Source: CAYRUD01 sp964427425
Lineage (GTDB): Bacteria; Chlamydiota; Chlamydiia; Chlamydiales; FEN-1388
Reading direction: 5' to 3'
Assembly (NCBI GenBank): GCA_964427425.1
Contig: CAYRUD010000002.1
Coordinates: 62,001-126,000 of the forward strand
DNA: 64,000 nucleotides
Made by a program: the position numbers and the translations under genes. This document shows positions 18,821 to 27,003 of this stretch, piece by piece. Each line of letters begins with the position of its first letter. The first letter of the stretch is position 1. The notes under the pieces are model-generated. The model was not told the DNA's origin and ran no database searches. It saw nothing but the letters and a program-made list of their open reading frames with translations.

Positions 18821-19612
18821 TTATTCTTTAGATTGCGGCTTTGACTTCCACTTTTCGGACAGATTCTTTCCAAGATTAGAAGTGTCGATTTTCGTTGTTT
18901 TTACGAGTTCCTTAATTTCTGCGTATATCTCCTTGTTCAGTATCTCTTCTATACAAGCAGCAGTTTCATCAAGAATAGTTGTGTTACAATTTTCGTTCTC
19001 CAGGTTTTGATCTTCTTTACACAACCTGAAGAATGTTGATGGTAAGTTATTCTGATCCAAATATTTCTGTAAATTTCTGATTCTTAAGTTATAAACACCT
19101 TCTCCGATAGCAGGGCGAGGACAATATGAGACAGATTGTAATACTCGATGCTTAACAAGCTGGCCTTGCAGATTTAAGGTGATTTCTCCAGCGGTCAGCC
19201 TCCATTCACTTCGGCGTTTAACAGTAAATAAATCGCATCGTTTTAGCATATCGTATACGCAGGGAATTATCTTCTCTATATGCTTGCTCGCCAAAATGAT
19301 TGGCAGATCTTCCTTTGTGAGCTTTTCAGATTTTAGTGATTTAAGAACCGCTTTCATAAATCCTTTTGACACTCGTTGGCAGCCAACTCTCTCGCGTGGG
19401 CTCAGAAAAGATAAGACCTGATATTGAAGAACATCTTTTGATATGAACTGCTTCTTAGGAGCAGGCTCTACAGATGGAGCTGCATTGCTTGTGATTTCCT
19501 CTTCGCTCTTATCGGTAACATCTTCAAAGGTAACAGTTGGTTTCTCGTTATTCGAACTAGTTAAAACACCACTAGAATAAGCAGGTATAAAATTATAGTT
19601 GTTATTTACCAT
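18821..19612 (-). CDS. F-box-like protein (subfamily B)
   Basis: 263 residues, with GAGG a suitable distance upstream of the ATG. Motif TVTFEDVTD at residues 26-34, then an F-box at about 56-90 (FISKDVLQYQVLSFLSPRER with CQRVSKGFMKAV). The C-terminal domain keeps the TAGEITLNLQGQLVKHRV block and a weakly similar end (SEKWKSKPQSKE against AHWEPGSQSKS in the paralogue ending at 17715). First gene of the minus-strand array; each member has its own terminator, so the five are probably separate transcription units rather than an operon. Predicted translocated adaptor for host ubiquitin ligase. Confidence 0.82.
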   Translation of the reverse strand: MVNNNYNFIPAYSSGVLTSSNNEKPTVTFEDVTDKSEEEITSNAAPSVEPAPKKQFISKDVLQYQVLSFLSPRERVGCQRVSKGFMKAVLKSLKSEKLTKEDLPIILASKHIEKIIPCVYDMLKRCDLFTVKRRSEWRLTAGEITLNLQGQLVKHRVLQSVSYCPRPAIGEGVYNLRIRNLQKYLDQNNLPSTFFRLCKEDQNLENENCNTTILDETAACIEEILNKEIYAEIKELVKTTKIDTSNLGKNLSEKWKSKPQSKE

Positions 19613-19900
19613 AAATATCGCCTCTTTTTTAATTATACTAATTAAATTATAGAAAAAAATAACACCTCAGATATTATTAAAAAATAATTAAGAATGCGAT
19701 AAAAAACTACAACACTGGCAGTAATTAGGAGGATTCTGAGACGAGCTAAAGCAGACACCAACTACGAAAGAAAACGTGAAGTCAGAAGAATCTAACTGTA
19801 AAGCTAGTTCTATGGATTAACTACTTGGTTAAAGATTCGCTTTCCAATATTCATGAAGATCAAATGAGGTGTATTTTTTCATCAATCTCTTAACTGATTA

Positions 19901-20467
19901 TCAATTTGAGTATTGATGCTGCCACTCGTCGCAAGTGAGGCGATAGAGAACGTGTCTTGAAAGCCAATGATCTTTTGGCAATTTTGGATTGTTGAAATCA
20001 TCGACTGGATTACGTTTCATAGAGAGTCTCTCCATAACCATCCTTGATCGATGATTATTTTCATATGTGAAGGAGATTATTTCCTTGAGTTGAAGGGTCT
20101 TAAAACCAAATTTGAGAGCTGCTTTCGCGCCTTCAGTTGCATACCCATTCCCCCAAAACTGACTCTTTAGTCTCCAGCCAATTTCGACACATGGAGTAAA
20201 TGGAGCCTCAAAATCATCATAGCGGAGGCCAATAAATCCGATGAATTCGCAAGAGCCCTTAAGGACTGTCACCCAAAACCCCCACCCGTATTTTTTGAAG
20301 TGGTCGGTATACTTTTTTATGTAAGAAAGGCTCTCGTCGGCTGAAAGAAGACTTGGGAAGAACTCCATGACGCGAGGATCTTGATTCATTTCAATAAACG
20401 GCTTTTCATCCTCTTGTATCCATGGGCGAAGGAGAAGCCGATCAGTTTGAAGGGTAACGAAGTCCAT
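19901..20467 (-). CDS. GNAT acetyltransferase, RimJ/RimL type
   Basis: The frame extends up to 20563, but that extension runs straight through the RRM gene's terminator hairpin; the ATG at 20467 (MDFVTLQTDRLLLRPW) gives the normal family start and 188 residues. Diagnostic features: TxRLLLRPW at the N-terminus, WxVxxxxxxEFIGFIGLR, VEIGWRLKSQFWGNGYATEGA (acetyl-CoA-binding motif A; 20 residues shown partly) and FTYENNHRSRMVMERL near the end. RimJ/RimL-like enzymes acetylate N-terminal or side-chain amines, often of ribosomal proteins; the substrate here is unknown. It has little room for its own promoter and may depend on read-through from the RRM gene. Confidence 0.85.
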   Translation of the reverse strand: MDFVTLQTDRLLLRPWIQEDEKPFIEMNQDPRVMEFFPSLLSADESLSYIKKYTDHFKKYGWGFWVTVLKGSCEFIGFIGLRYDDFEAPFTPCVEIGWRLKSQFWGNGYATEGAKAALKFGFKTLQLKEIISFTYENNHRSRMVMERLSMKRNPVDDFNNPKLPKDHWLSRHVLYRLTCDEWQHQYSN

Positions 20468-20493
20468 ATATTTTGAAATGAAAGAGAGATAAA

Positions 20494-20531
20494 GAAAAAA
20501 ACCTGTGAAGATGTTCTCTTCACAGGTTTCG
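20494..20531 (-). terminator. Strong Rho-independent terminator of the RRM gene
   Basis: A perfect 12-bp stem (AACCTGTGAAGA 20500-20511 with TCTTCACAGGTT 20517-20528) followed, on the minus strand, by seven Ts (complement of 20494-20500). Confidence 0.9.
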
Positions 20532-20587
20532 TATGAGTTTTTAGACTGTAACGAACGAGTCACTGTACAAGTACAGCTTTCGCGAAA

Positions 20588-20947
20588 TTAGTCATCTCTA
20601 CGTGATTGAAGGCTTGGGTAGCGTCTTTGTCCACCGAAGTCTCCACCGCGTCGCTGTCCATCAAAGGAGCGTCGCTCGCCACGTGGTGCTCTTTCATCTG
20701 CACTACGAGCTTCGCTAACGCGGATTTGACGTCCTGCGACTTCTGTGTTGTCAAGGTTTCTAATAGCTTCTTGGGCAGCTTCGTTATCTTTCATTTCTAC
20801 GAAGCAGAAACCTCTGGATCGGCCTGTTTCACGATCTGTTACGATGTGAACAGAAATAACTTCGCCAAAAGCTTCAAACAACGGACGTACGTTTTCTTCC
20901 GTTGCATTCCATGAAAGGTTACCCACAAATAATTTGGTCATATCCAT
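20588..20947 (-). CDS. RNA-binding protein with a single RRM
   Basis: 119 residues. RNP2 (KLFVGNL) near residue 5 and RNP1 (RGFCFVEM) near residue 45 are both intact, with the betaalphabeta-betaalphabeta length of an RRM (about 3-80). The C-terminal tail is rich in Arg, Gly and Asp (GERRSFDGQRRGG), as in the small glycine-rich RNA-binding proteins of cyanobacteria and chlamydiae, which act as RNA chaperones and are often cold-inducible. Cytosolic. Own terminator at 20494; upstream there is a roughly 490-base gap that may hold a long leader. No gene name is safe. Confidence 0.93.
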   Translation of the reverse strand: MDMTKLFVGNLSWNATEENVRPLFEAFGEVISVHIVTDRETGRSRGFCFVEMKDNEAAQEAIRNLDNTEVAGRQIRVSEARSADERAPRGERRSFDGQRRGGDFGGQRRYPSLQSRRDD

Positions 20948-21442
20948 ATCTCCGAAAGCAGATATTCACTAAAATTCGCATTCTTTAGTCCCGTGACAGT
21001 TGAATGCGATGCTGCTAAGGAGAGTCAGAGCGCAATATAATGAAGAACAAGAAACCAAGGAAAGAGGACAAAAACTCTATCACACAACGGGCTTCACTTA
21101 AGATCGATACAGAGACTTAGCATGGTGTGCCTATCTCATATGCGAACTAATTCTCACATGCTGTTTTCGGTAGCAACACTTCCTAAATAATAGAAAGTTT
21201 TCGCTACAGACGTTTCGACTGAAACGAACTTATATCATCATAAGATAATATACATTCAATCAGTGCTCATCGACTCAACTCGCAATAATGTCCATGCTAC
21301 GCACTTCTATCATTTAATGGATACAAAAAAGATCTCTATTTTTCCTTTTCTTGTAGATGAATAAATAGCATGCTATATTTTTCGAACTCGATGAACCATA
21401 ATCTTAGACATTTAATCTTAATAATCGGTAATGAGGTGGCGC
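20948..21442. other. Divergent intergenic region, about 495 bases
   Basis: Separates the RRM gene and kdsB, which point away from each other. It contains a small perfect inverted repeat (CGTTTC 21211-21216, GAAACG 21221-21226) that could be an operator or leader hairpin. No ORF, tRNA or known small RNA was recognised. Room for a structured 5' leader of the RRM gene. Confidence 0.35.
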
Positions 21443-22243
21443 ATGACAACTTCAGATACTCCTTTTACTACAGCTGTTGTTATCCCTGCGCGATATGAAA
21501 GCTCGCGCTTTCCTGGGAAACCCATGGCTATGATCCAGGGAATTTCACTTCTTCAAAGAACCTATATGCGTGTAAAAGAAGCGAAGAGTGTCTCTGAAAT
21601 CTTTATTGCGACTGATGATGAGCGTATTGAAGCACACGCCAAATCCTTCGGCGCGGAAGTTATTATGACATCTCCGAGTTGCCCGACCGGAACAGATAGG
21701 ATTGCGGAAGCGGTACGACTCAATCCTAGCCTTCAGAGATTTGATTGCATTGTCAATGTACAAGGCGATGAGCCATGTATATCTCAGAGTACAATCCAAG
21801 AGGTGATTGATCTTTTACGCTCAAGAAGAGATGTCGATATTGCTACTGCTGTAACCCCTATCACAAATGACAAAGATCTTCTCTCTCCCAATATCGTCAA
21901 ATGCGTTCTCTCAAAGAGTAATACGATTCTCTATTTCAGCCGTATGGCAATTCCTGGAAACAAGCGGCTTCAACCAACTACTACAGGACGCACTCCCTAT
22001 TTTCGCCATATTGGAATCTATGCGTTTCGACCTAAGAGCCTTTTAAGATTCTCAGAGCTTCATGCTACCCCACTCCAGCTTGAAGAAGATGTAGAAGCCT
22101 TAAGAGCATTAGAATATGATATGAAGTTGGCTGCCATTCATGTTAAAATAAACGCTCCGGGAGTCGACACCCCCGAGGACATCGAAGCCGTTGAACTTTG
22201 GCTTAAAAATGAACAAACCGAGGAAAGGCCAAGCCTTACATGA
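21443..22243 (+). CDS. kdsB: 3-deoxy-manno-octulosonate cytidylyltransferase
   Basis: Activates KDO as CMP-KDO, the donor used by WaaA for lipid A core synthesis (waaA is present at 58 kb). The frame opens at 21431 but the ATG at 21443 is preceded by GAGGTG and gives 266 residues, the usual size. N-terminal VVIPARYESSRFPGKP is the nucleotide-binding signature; IATDDERI, VNVQGDEP (CTP and Mg binding), YFSRMAIP and YFRHIGIYAFR are all present in order, ending in GVDTPEDIEAVE. Cytosolic. Its stop codon overlaps the yqgF start by 4 bases, so the two are translationally coupled. Confidence 0.97.
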   Translation: MTTSDTPFTTAVVIPARYESSRFPGKPMAMIQGISLLQRTYMRVKEAKSVSEIFIATDDERIEAHAKSFGAEVIMTSPSCPTGTDRIAEAVRLNPSLQRFDCIVNVQGDEPCISQSTIQEVIDLLRSRRDVDIATAVTPITNDKDLLSPNIVKCVLSKSNTILYFSRMAIPGNKRLQPTTTGRTPYFRHIGIYAFRPKSLLRFSELHATPLQLEEDVEALRALEYDMKLAAIHVKINAPGVDTPEDIEAVELWLKNEQTEERPSLT

Positions 22244-22743
22244 ATGTAACCCCTCTTTTCAAAGACGCCGCTAAAAGAGCTCTTTCTGTTGATTTCGGCC
22301 ATGCACGAATAGGACTGGCCGTATCTGACAGCACGTGGACAATCGCGCAACCTCTTGCTACTATTCAAGGGGATAAAAAACCCGCAAAAGCCGCGAAGAA
22401 TACGTTCCAAGCAATACAGCAATTAGAAAAAGAAAAAAAATATCGCATCGATACTATCATCATTGGTCTTCCTCTAAATATGAACGGGACTGAGTCCGAA
22501 CGCTCAAAGGAAGTAAGGCAGTTTTTTGAAGCCTTAAAAGCCCTTATCCCCGATGTCAATATCGTGTTATTTGATGAGAGACTCACCTCGCTTCAAGCTG
22601 AACGAGCAATGAAAGAAATGCCGTCTATGACGAGGAAAGATCGAGCAAAAAAAGTCGATAGCGTTTCCTCTATCATTCTCTTACAAAGTTATTTAGACAG
22701 TGTACAGATCAAGCGTGATAAGCCATTTGAACAATTGGTGTAG
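22240..22743 (+). CDS. yqgF: RuvX/YqgF-type RNase H-fold nuclease
   Basis: 167 residues. The YqgF/RuvX core is complete: SVDFGHARIGLAVSD with the first catalytic Asp, IIIGLPLNMNGTES, and LFDERLTSLQAERAM with the conserved Glu and Arg, then a final Asp (KVDSVSSIILLQSYLD). Family members process the 5' end of pre-16S rRNA and may act on Holliday junctions. The start overlaps kdsB by ATGA, and the glycosyltransferase starts 8 bases past the stop, so this is the middle gene of a three-gene operon. In Chlamydia I recall pyrG between kdsB and yqgF; it is absent here. Confidence 0.95.
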   Translation: MNVTPLFKDAAKRALSVDFGHARIGLAVSDSTWTIAQPLATIQGDKKPAKAAKNTFQAIQQLEKEKKYRIDTIIIGLPLNMNGTESERSKEVRQFFEALKALIPDVNIVLFDERLTSLQAERAMKEMPSMTRKDRAKKVDSVSSIILLQSYLDSVQIKRDKPFEQLV

Positions 22744-22751
22744 CTATACCT

Positions 22752-24008
22752 ATGAACCAACCCCTCTCTCTTTTGCATGTTCTTAACCTTGATACTATTG
22801 GTGGTGTCGAGTCGCTTTATATCAATTTTATCCAAGAGCTTTTAAAAAACAGACAGAGGACTGAAACCCTCCACCATACTATAGTATCGGGAAGTCGATG
22901 CCATCCAATCTATCAATCTGTGTTCGATCAGTTCGGCTATAAGCCATTTCATGAACTCTATCTTTCACGGATTAAGATCCCGAAATTTCTTCGATGGATC
23001 GTAGACGTTCGCCGTGGAATGATAGATAACGTCATCAATGGACCTTCACGTTGGGTTTTCTGGAATAGAATTGAAGAAAGAGACCCTCCCGAGGATGCGG
23101 TTTACTATGAGCATGGCGCGTCGTGGATGGTAGAGCCGAATGAGAAGCGAAAGAAATTTGTAAAAGGCATGAAAAAAATCATCGCCAACTCTAAAGCCGC
23201 TCAAACCCTTGTCTCACACATGTGGGACATTCCATTTGATGATATAGCTTTAGTAGAAAACCCTCTGCGTCCTGATATTGCTATTCGCAGTGAACCACGC
23301 AAAGGACCTAAAGAGGGACATATTCATCTAGGATATATCGGAAGGCTTATCCCCTTAAAAGCTCCCGGGATACTTTTACATACGCTTTCAACACTTCTCA
23401 CGAAATACAAAAGACAAGTAACTCTGCATATCGCTGGCGAAGGAAGTGAGAAGGACTTTTTAGTTTCACTTGCAAAATCACTTGGCGTTGAAAACAACGT
23501 TAAATTTTTAGGTCGAGTTGATAAGATCAATGAGTTTTATGACTCGATTGATTTTCTTATCATTCCTTCTGTTCGAGAGCCTCTTGGCCTTGTAGCCCTT
23601 GAAGCAAGCGCTCATGGAATTCCCGTTATCGCAAGCCAAGTAGACGGTCTTGCAGAATCTGTTGCCGATCAAAAATCTGGCATCCTTATTCCCCCATCAC
23701 TTGATATCGTAAAGCACCAGCCTGAATTCATTAAGGGTACATCAGGGCTTCCACGCTTTGTTGTAGATTCAGTTCATCAGAAAATAATCGACCCTCGATT
23801 TCTCGACCCATCAATGGTTGCTCAAACAATAGATCATATCGTTTCAACCCCAGGACTTTATGAAGAATTAAGCGCGGGCGGAATTTCACATGTCATGAGT
23901 CGGATTACTTTTGACCAATATGTCGAGTCCCTTCTTCGTGAAATTTGTGATATGCCCTACTATGTTGAAGTCGATGAAATAGAACATGAAGTAGAACATA
24001 CGAATTGA
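22752..24008 (+). CDS. GT4-family glycosyltransferase
   Basis: 418 residues, GT-B fold of group 1 type. The N-terminal domain (LLHVLNLDTIGGVESLY) carries the glycine-rich acceptor-side loop, and the C-terminal domain has LGYIGRLIPLKAPGILL, LHIAGEGSEK, VKFLGRVD and the donor-binding EPLGLVALEASAHGIPVIAS (E-x7-E). Such enzymes transfer a sugar from a nucleotide donor with retention; being in an operon with kdsB suggests, without proving, a role in lipopolysaccharide or other envelope glycans. No membrane segment; probably peripheral at the inner membrane. The acidic tail (VDEIEHEVEHTN) is unremarkable. Confidence 0.9.
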   Translation: MNQPLSLLHVLNLDTIGGVESLYINFIQELLKNRQRTETLHHTIVSGSRCHPIYQSVFDQFGYKPFHELYLSRIKIPKFLRWIVDVRRGMIDNVINGPSRWVFWNRIEERDPPEDAVYYEHGASWMVEPNEKRKKFVKGMKKIIANSKAAQTLVSHMWDIPFDDIALVENPLRPDIAIRSEPRKGPKEGHIHLGYIGRLIPLKAPGILLHTLSTLLTKYKRQVTLHIAGEGSEKDFLVSLAKSLGVENNVKFLGRVDKINEFYDSIDFLIIPSVREPLGLVALEASAHGIPVIASQVDGLAESVADQKSGILIPPSLDIVKHQPEFIKGTSGLPRFVVDSVHQKIIDPRFLDPSMVAQTIDHIVSTPGLYEELSAGGISHVMSRITFDQYVESLLREICDMPYYVEVDEIEHEVEHTN

Positions 24009-24397
24009 GTTGTATATTCTCGGTTTATAACGTCTGATAATTATTTTGTCGCCATTCGTCAGATTGATAGTATAGTTTTTATATCATTCCAATGAATGGC
24101 CCCACCCCTTCACTCGCTCAAACGCATTTTCTTCTTAAAAAAAGAAGAAGCGACTGTTCTTTTAGGCAACACTCCATTACAATAGCGCTCGCAAAAAATG
24201 ACGTGTTACACTTCATAAAATGATATTAATCACATGTTGAAACATGATGTATTTTCTGTCGTAAAATGGAATGAAAAAAAGTAACACCTATATCAAAAAG
24301 ATATGGCGTTATTTATCACTTCAGCTTTATCTCATTTCATTTACTGAAAAAGACAATCATTGTTTAAACCTCCGGAACAACCTACAGGATGCAGAGC
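24009..24397. other. Intergenic region, about 390 bases
   Basis: Between two + strand genes. A small palindrome CATGTT-ga-AACATG lies at 24233-24246 and might be an operator for the DUF3604 gene downstream. No ORF or RNA gene was recognised. Confidence 0.35.
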
Positions 24398-26503
24398 ATG
24401 CGACGATCAATATGCTATTCTGAGCCAGCTATAGCTTTGGCTGGAGAAAGAAAAACGTGGCGATTTATTTACGCTCCAGGAGCCACACTGCCTAAAGGCA
24501 CCGCCATGCGTTTTGATTTGGGATGTCGCGGACGATCAATTGACTGGCAAGCCCCTTCTGCTAATTTTAAAGAAGGATCTAATGTCATATGGGCAGAGCT
24601 TGAAAATGGAAAGAAAATCTACGCTGAAGCGATAGATGTAGAAAATAGTATCGTGCCTCAGTACGAATTTGTGCTTCCGGTAGAAGTTCCCGCTGGTAAG
24701 CAAATAGCCATCTGCTTAGGAACACCTTCGAAAGACGAAGAAGAGCATGGCAATATGGCCCAGCTGACAATTCAGCGCAGGCGTCCTTTCTATCTTTTCG
24801 TTGATCCATCAGGAAAAGGCAACTGGCCAGAGCCTGAGGTATTTACAGTCGATATTAAGGGAAACTCACTCCACACGATTAAGATCTTAACCCCTTCTCA
24901 AGTTGTAAAAAACCGTCGCTTTGATGTGGTCTTACGCTTTGAGGACATCTATGGCAACTTAACAAACAACGCGCCAGAGAACACCCTCATCGAGTTAAGC
25001 CATAACAACTTAAGAGACAATCTTAAGTGGAAACTATTTCTTCCTGAGACAGGGTATATTGCCCTTCCAAACCTCTATTTTAACGAAATTGGCGTCTATA
25101 CCATTTTCCTGAAAAACCTTACGACTGGTGAAGAATTCAAATCCTCACCAATCAAGTGCTTTGCATCGGATACTAAGAATGTATTTTGGGGAACTCTCCA
25201 TGGAGAGTCTGAGCGCTTTGATTCAACGGAGAATATTGAGAGCTGTCTTCGCCACTTCCGCGATGAGCAGTCAATGAACTTTTACTCGACATCATCGCCT
25301 GACTCCGCTGAAGAAACCACTAATGATATCTGGAAGAGCATCTCACTTAATGTTGCCGAATTTAACGAAGAGGATCGCTTTGCTGCATTCTTAGGTCAAC
25401 AGTGGAATGGCTCCCCTGGTGATGAGGGATCCAGAATAATCATTCACAACAAAGATGATAGACCGATAGTTCGTAGTAAAGACGTTCGATCCAACTCGCT
25501 TAAAAAGGTATATAAGCTCTTCTCGCCTAAAGAAATCATCTCGATTCCATCATTTACAATGTCATCGACGAATGGCTTCTCCTTTGATGATTTTCATCCT
25601 GAGTTTGAGAGAGTTTGCGAGATCTACAACGCTTGGGGATCATCAGAGTGCACAGTGAAAGAAGGCAATACTAAGCCTGTTTTCTCAAAGTCTAAAAAAG
25701 GCGCCAATGAGTTTAAGGAAGGATCCCTTCTTCAAGCCCTTAAGAAAAACCGTCGATTTGGTTTTATCGCTGGCGGTCTCGATGATAGAGCCATTTACAC
25801 TCCATTGTATGATACTGACCAAAAGCAGTACTCCCCTGGTATAACAGCAATCTTGGCAGATCAGTATAATCGCCAAGCTCTCTTCGACTCACTGTATAAC
25901 AGAAATTGCTATGCAACCACTGGAGAGAGAATTATCGTCGGCTTCTCTTTAGCCGGCCATATTATGGGATCTGAGCTTTCAACAGCACAAAAGCCAGGCC
26001 TCCATATCAACCGCCATATTTCAGGATACATCGCAGGAACGTCTGAGCTTTCATCTGTTGAAGTTATTCGTAACGGTGAGGTTATCCACTCAGTTCCAGT
26101 GAGCGGAAATAGCGTCGATTTTGAATACGATGATTTAACTCCACTCCAAGATGTCTCGTTGAAAGACGACTCGTCTAAAGGACTCTTCTCGTTTTATTAT
26201 ATACGCGCAACCCAAAAAGATGGACATATGGCTTGGAGCTCTCCGATCTGGGTTGATTGCGTCGGTGATATCAAGAGCAAGAAAAGCGCACAGCAGAAGA
26301 GCGCGGCTTCTAAAAAGCCTCTTGCTCCAACAAAACCTCTCTTTAAGGATGAGGATGAATTCTCTGAGGAGGAGGAAGAGGAGGATGATCTCTACTTCGA
26401 CGACTCTTTTGATGATGAAGACGAAGAGGATGATGAAGACGATCTTCCGCCTAAAAAAGCATCAAAGCCAAAGAAGCCAGCTCCAAAAGGCAAGAAAAAA
26501 TAG
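24398..26503 (+). CDS. DUF3604-like (PHP-related) protein with charged tail
   Basis: ATGs at 24389 and 24398 are both possible; the second has AGGA at a better distance. About 701 residues. The N-terminal third is beta-rich (sandwich-like). The segment NVFWGTLHGESERFDS matches the WGxLHxHS-type start of DUF3604/PHP-like metal hydrolases, although His residues are partly replaced (HGES), followed by a region with FLGQQWNGSPGDEGS and an RNCYATTGERIIVGFSL block conserved in DUF3604. The C-terminal 75 residues are extreme: a run of Glu/Asp (about 30 acidic residues) followed by a Lys/Pro-rich end (KKASKPKKPAPKGKKK). No signal peptide. Reaction unknown; the tail might bind nucleic acid or protein. 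Hairpin terminator downstream. Confidence 0.7.
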   Translation: MRRSICYSEPAIALAGERKTWRFIYAPGATLPKGTAMRFDLGCRGRSIDWQAPSANFKEGSNVIWAELENGKKIYAEAIDVENSIVPQYEFVLPVEVPAGKQIAICLGTPSKDEEEHGNMAQLTIQRRRPFYLFVDPSGKGNWPEPEVFTVDIKGNSLHTIKILTPSQVVKNRRFDVVLRFEDIYGNLTNNAPENTLIELSHNNLRDNLKWKLFLPETGYIALPNLYFNEIGVYTIFLKNLTTGEEFKSSPIKCFASDTKNVFWGTLHGESERFDSTENIESCLRHFRDEQSMNFYSTSSPDSAEETTNDIWKSISLNVAEFNEEDRFAAFLGQQWNGSPGDEGSRIIIHNKDDRPIVRSKDVRSNSLKKVYKLFSPKEIISIPSFTMSSTNGFSFDDFHPEFERVCEIYNAWGSSECTVKEGNTKPVFSKSKKGANEFKEGSLLQALKKNRRFGFIAGGLDDRAIYTPLYDTDQKQYSPGITAILADQYNRQALFDSLYNRNCYATTGERIIVGFSLAGHIMGSELSTAQKPGLHINRHISGYIAGTSELSSVEVIRNGEVIHSVPVSGNSVDFEYDDLTPLQDVSLKDDSSKGLFSFYYIRATQKDGHMAWSSPIWVDCVGDIKSKKSAQQKSAASKKPLAPTKPLFKDEDEFSEEEEEEDDLYFDDSFDDEDEEDDEDDLPPKKASKPKKPAPKGKKK

Positions 26504-26517
26504 GCATAGTTGATAAA

Positions 26518-26556
26518 GGGTAGTGTGAATATGACTTCCACACTACCCTCCTCCTC
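26518..26556 (+). terminator. Terminator hairpin after the DUF3604 gene
   Basis: GGGTAGTGTG at 26518-26527 pairs with CACACTACCC at 26539-26548, then tcctcctcactc. Strong stem, weak U-tract. Confidence 0.65.
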
Positions 26557-26685
26557 ACTCAAGTTCTATGAATTAGATTACATACTTATTCAGCATTATA
26601 GCTTTCGTAGAAATCCTATTGACGAAACTCTCTTATTTGATAAAATAACTGATACTTAATTACTTCCGAATCAAGGAACACAAGT

Positions 26686-26967
26686 ATGGTAAAAGTATTT
26701 TTTGAAAGCACCGGCGAAACAATCGAGCTCGAAGATGGCGCAAACTTACAAGAAGTGTGCGAGCAGCAAGGCATTCCTATCGGATGTAGCGAAGGAGTAT
26801 GCGGGACATGTATCTGCCGCATAAAAAAAGGGATGGAACACCTCTCGAAACCTAACGAGAACGAGATCGATTTCATCGGACAATCTGGTGTGCAAACTGA
26901 GCGCATGTTGTGCCAGACAAAGATTCAATGCAAGGAAGCTTCTGCTGAAATTGTTATTGAGTCATAA
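26686..26967 (+). CDS. 2Fe-2S ferredoxin (plant/adrenodoxin-like fold)
   Basis: 93 residues. Cys34, Cys39, Cys42 and Cys76 form the classical C-x4-C-x2-C ... C ligand set (GCSEGVCGTCICRI, then MLCQTKI). Beta-grasp fold of normal length, soluble, acidic. It transfers electrons to an unknown partner; 36 bases separate it from the DUF1858-HesB gene, suggesting an operon for Fe-S cluster assembly or use. Chlamydiae carry one such ferredoxin gene. Confidence 0.95.
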   Translation: MVKVFFESTGETIELEDGANLQEVCEQQGIPIGCSEGVCGTCICRIKKGMEHLSKPNENEIDFIGQSGVQTERMLCQTKIQCKEASAEIVIES

Positions 26968-27003
26968 AATTCCGTTAATACCACAACAGCCCTAAAAGAG
27001 CTT

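Noticed and set aside
13916..19612. F-box array as a mobile element or genomic island with integrase
   Set aside because: No transposase, integrase, terminal inverted repeats or target duplication was seen; tandem duplication explains the pattern.
26220..26513. Arg/Met-rich 97-codon frame
   Set aside because: It is a shifted reading of the acidic tail codons of the DUF3604 gene.
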